A DNA stretch of 7,564 bases. Origin: a bacterium. GTDB taxonomy: Bacteria > Bacillota_I > Bacilli_A > RF39 > UBA660. The notes beneath the pieces were generated by a model, which was not told the DNA's origin, ran no database searches, and saw only the letters and a program-made list of their open reading frames with translations. The translations under genes were made by a program, and so were the position numbers. Below, piece by piece: positions 5,207 through 7,564 of the stretch (position 1 is its first letter; each line of letters begins with the position of its first letter). Location of the stretch: NCBI GenBank assembly GCA_029007685.1, contig JAQXIG010000076.1:1-7564 (forward strand), read 5' to 3'.

Positions 5207-7081
5207 ATGAAACAAATGTTAGAAAGTGTAAGAAAAAAATTAAATTTAAAACCAAAAGAATTTCAAAAAGTATTGATTGTTGGTGCTATTGGATTTGGAA
5301 TTATTATCATTGGTGTATTAGCTTGGCAGTTCGTTTTTTCTAAATATCTTATTTTTAATCAGCGTGAGCAAGAATTTCTAGATGCTGTAAAACAATACTA
5401 TGAAAGCAATCCTAGTTATTATCCGAAGCAAGGAGAAACGAATGAAGTGACGCTTCAAAGACTATATGATAACCAACAAATATCGGCATTGTATGTTCCT
5501 AAAAGTAAAAAACTGTGTTCCGCAGACAGTTGGGTGCGTATCTATCATAATGAGAAAGATGAATATGAGTATTATGTATATCTAGAATGTGGTAATTTTA
5601 AGTCGAAAGTTGATCACGAAGGACCAAAAATCGAGTTGAATGGTGAAGAAAAAATTATTGTAGATTATGGCAAAGAGTACCAAGATCCAGGAGTGAAAAG
5701 TGTGGTGGATAAAGTCGATGGCGAGATCGATATCAAACATGTTACCATTGATACTAGTAAAGTTAATGTCCATAAAGTAGGTACTTATACGGTAACGTAT
5801 AAAGTCAAAGATAAGCTATATAATGAAACGGTAGTTGAAAGAACTGTAGTTGTTGCCAAAAATTTAACTGATTTAGTAAAATCAGAAACCGATGACAGCA
5901 ATATTTATAAAGGGAAAAATCCAAACAATATTTTAGAATATTCCGGAATGCTTTGGCACATTATTAGGGTAAATGAAGATGGAAGTGTTAAATTAGCAGC
6001 TTATGATAATGTAGCGACTATTAACTATGGAAATAGTAAAAATCGTTTTGATACTAGCAATGCTCAGAGATGGTTAAATGAATATTTTTACAGTTACTTA
6101 AACAAGGCAAAAACATATCTAAAGACCGATAGTAAATGGTGTATCGATGATGTAGCATCCATAGAAGCTGCAACTTTAAACTGTACAACATACAGTAAAG
6201 AAAATCCAGTAGGATTATTAACATTAGGAGAATACTTAAGCACAAAAGATCAAACAGGAAGCTATTTAGAAACTATCAATCCTTATTGGTTGATTAATAA
6301 AGATAGTTCGGAAAATGTTTGGGGACATGATATGCTAGGATTAGGTGGTGTAGAAAACTTATCTGATACAAATTTGAATGGGATTCGACCAGTAATTAAT
6401 TTGAAAGCGGGTCTTTATGTAGCAAATGGAGAAGGAAGCTATTCGAACCCGTACCGTATTGGTGATCATCAAAAGGGAAAAGAAAATGAGCTCCTAAATA
6501 CTAGACTAGTTGGGGAACATGTGATGTATTCGGGTTATGAATGGCGTATTAGTGATATCGATAAAGAGGGGAATACAAAATTAGTTATGTTAGGACCATT
6601 AATGAATATCAAACAAGGGCATGCTTTGTATGATGGATATTCAAATACAAGCAGTATTATGAAATTTAACGTTACAGAGGAGGGGAATTTAGGATACAAA
6701 TTAAATAACGATTATATTGATTTCATCAATGATGAATTGATTGTCAAGCATGAGTTTAAAGTTCCAACTTATAAAAAAGGCGCTTATTATAATGAATTAA
6801 AAACAGATACTTTTCAAGCTAAATTAAGTTTAATTAGTAGTTATGAGATGTTTAGTGGTAATACGGAGTTGAAAGAATATATAGGAGCAAATTATTGGTT
6901 GATAGATTATGTTCCAGAAGGAACAGTTGCTTATATGATTAATTCTCAGAATGGAACAACTTTTTTCGCTTCGCAAACATTATATGATAAGAATGGCATG
7001 AGATTAGTAGTGTACTTAGATAAAGATACAAGATTAGCGAAAGGATCGGGGACTCATTTTGACCCATACTATGTGAAATAG
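5207..7081 (+). CDS. Membrane-anchored surface protein: DUF5011-like Ig domain plus two DUF6273-like domains
   Basis: A 624-residue protein. The N terminus is short and basic (residues 1-21), followed by one membrane segment at 22-44; everything after should be outside the cell. Residues 46-135 form a small domain beginning with an amphipathic helix (EQEFLDAVKQYY) and containing C104 and C128. Residues 136-217 match DUF5011-type bacterial Ig domains (HEGPKIELNG, YQDPGVKSVVD, VGTYTVTYKVKD). Residues about 240-419 and 436-624 are two related domains of DUF6273-like style. Both open with YSG..W, contain YWLI[ND], and end with G[IM]R.V..L and G.G(S/T)...PY. The C terminus ends in DPYYVK, with no LPXTG-type motif, hydrophobic tail or basic end, so it is not an ordinary sortase substrate. 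AGGGGA at 5193-5198 supports the start. Probable role: surface binding or structural protein; the ligand is unknown. The sortase gene follows after nine bases. Confidence 0.85.
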   Translation: MKQMLESVRKKLNLKPKEFQKVLIVGAIGFGIIIIGVLAWQFVFSKYLIFNQREQEFLDAVKQYYESNPSYYPKQGETNEVTLQRLYDNQQISALYVPKSKKLCSADSWVRIYHNEKDEYEYYVYLECGNFKSKVDHEGPKIELNGEEKIIVDYGKEYQDPGVKSVVDKVDGEIDIKHVTIDTSKVNVHKVGTYTVTYKVKDKLYNETVVERTVVVAKNLTDLVKSETDDSNIYKGKNPNNILEYSGMLWHIIRVNEDGSVKLAAYDNVATINYGNSKNRFDTSNAQRWLNEYFYSYLNKAKTYLKTDSKWCIDDVASIEAATLNCTTYSKENPVGLLTLGEYLSTKDQTGSYLETINPYWLINKDSSENVWGHDMLGLGGVENLSDTNLNGIRPVINLKAGLYVANGEGSYSNPYRIGDHQKGKENELLNTRLVGEHVMYSGYEWRISDIDKEGNTKLVMLGPLMNIKQGHALYDGYSNTSSIMKFNVTEEGNLGYKLNNDYIDFINDELIVKHEFKVPTYKKGAYYNELKTDTFQAKLSLISSYEMFSGNTELKEYIGANYWLIDYVPEGTVAYMINSQNGTTFFASQTLYDKNGMRLVVYLDKDTRLAKGSGTHFDPYYVK

Positions 7082-7090
7082 GAGTAATAG

Positions 7091-7564
7091 ATGAAAAAAA
7101 TAGCACAAAATGTAAAACTATCTATCATCATTTTAAGTTTAATGTTGGTGATTGGAATTATATCAGTAATCTTTTTTATTGATGAACAAGACTCCTATCC
7201 CAACCCTTATTATAAAATAGATTCTAGGATAGAAAATATAGAAGAAGAGGGGAAAGCTTTCTTTGCTACAGTTGGTTGGATTAAAGTTCAAGGAACGAAT
7301 ATTGATTATCCAGTCATAAGAGAAACTACCGAGGATTACTTCAGTGGACTCGATTATTTATGGCAACCTAATAATTCTTATGATACTGAAAATAGAATGA
7401 CCATTTATGGTCATAACATTCAAAATGTTTCCAGTAGGCCGTTAATAGCAGATCCTACCCACACAAGATTTGAACAGTTAATGTCGTTTGTGAATGAAAA
7501 ATTCGCTAAGAAAAATTTATATATTCAATATACCAAAGATGGTAAAGATGATTTGTATAAAATT
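7091..7564 (+). CDS. Class B-like sortase, 3' end outside window
   Basis: The frame is open from ATG 7091 to the window end, giving 158 codons with no stop. AGGAG at 7080-7084, overlapping the preceding stop, lies six bases upstream. Residues 8-31 are a signal-anchor membrane segment. The region VGWIKVQGTNIDYPV (61-75) and TIYGHN with catalytic His108 are hallmarks of class B sortases, membrane transpeptidases that join cell-surface proteins to the wall or to each other. After His108, RFEQLMSFVNEKF and YIQYT follow the family pattern. The catalytic Cys (TLxTC-type motif) and Arg would lie beyond the window, so activity cannot be judged. The stretch between DYPVIR and YGHN is unusual: the usual YL....G..G.IF.D.RN pattern is replaced by a shorter segment (FSGLDYLWQPNNSYD). 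It is third in the operon; its substrate is not evident among the visible genes. Confidence 0.9.
   Translation, partial: MKKIAQNVKLSIIILSLMLVIGIISVIFFIDEQDSYPNPYYKIDSRIENIEEEGKAFFATVGWIKVQGTNIDYPVIRETTEDYFSGLDYLWQPNNSYDTENRMTIYGHNIQNVSSRPLIADPTHTRFEQLMSFVNEKFAKKNLYIQYTKDGKDDLYKI

Noticed and set aside
285..6510. Frequent ACTAG/ACTAGT words spread over the window
   Set aside because: I see about 14 copies, roughly twice a rough composition-based estimate. They fall in different frames and contexts without regular spacing; many are Thr-Ser or Ile-Thr-Ser codons. It is not convincing as a functional repeat.
7040..7081. C-terminal sorting signal on the 624-aa surface protein
   Set aside because: The end (GTHFDPYYVK) has no LPXTG- or NPQTN-like motif, no hydrophobic stretch and no basic tail.
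1..7564. CRISPR arrays, tRNA/rRNA genes, insertion sequences or recoded TGA
   Set aside because: No regularly spaced direct repeats, cloverleaf sequences, transposase motifs or terminal repeats were seen. Trp positions use TGG, and all complete genes end at TAA or TAG.

Overview
The window comes from an AT-rich, low-GC bacterium of the Firmicutes/Bacilli type. Supporting signs are strong AGGAGG-like ribosome binding sites, a class B-like sortase, a Gram-positive-style lipoprotein and T-rich hairpin terminators. Trp is encoded by TGG and no gene needs TGA to be read through, so the code is the ordinary bacterial one. A sortase and a lipoprotein point to a walled cell, not a true mollicute. The style of the surface proteins resembles uncultured gut Bacilli (RF39/Erysipelotrichia-like groups), but that placement is an inference.

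Left region (1-2922, + strand): the 3' three-quarters or so of a long peptidase-U32-family protein (RlhA/TrhP-type RNA hydroxylation family). It is followed by a membrane-anchored thioredoxin-fold protein that lacks the first redox cysteine, and by trmL, a SPOUT 2'-O-methyltransferase for the tRNA wobble nucleotide. The last two are separated by one base and are surely cotranscribed. A promoter-like sequence lies at the end of the U32 gene. The flanking genes are both RNA-modification genes.

Middle region (2923-3636): about 200 bases without a convincing gene hold three successive hairpins. The last is a perfect 15-bp A/T-flanked inverted repeat that can stop transcription from both sides. 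Then comes a minus-strand thioredoxin-like lipoprotein with an intact CSAC motif. A 113-base divergent intergenic region follows, with a -10 box for each direction and a long T tract between them.

Right region (3637-7564, + strand): a tightly packed operon encodes (i) a protein with five predicted membrane segments and a large external C-terminal domain, (ii) a membrane-anchored surface protein with a DUF5011-like Ig domain and two tandem copies of a DUF6273-like domain, and (iii) the start of a class B-like sortase, cut by the window end. This looks like a cell-surface assembly or display locus. The visible surface protein has no C-terminal sorting signal, so the sortase substrate is not obvious. 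The external domains of (i) and (ii) carry closely paired cysteines, which may make them clients of the divergently encoded thioredoxin lipoprotein.
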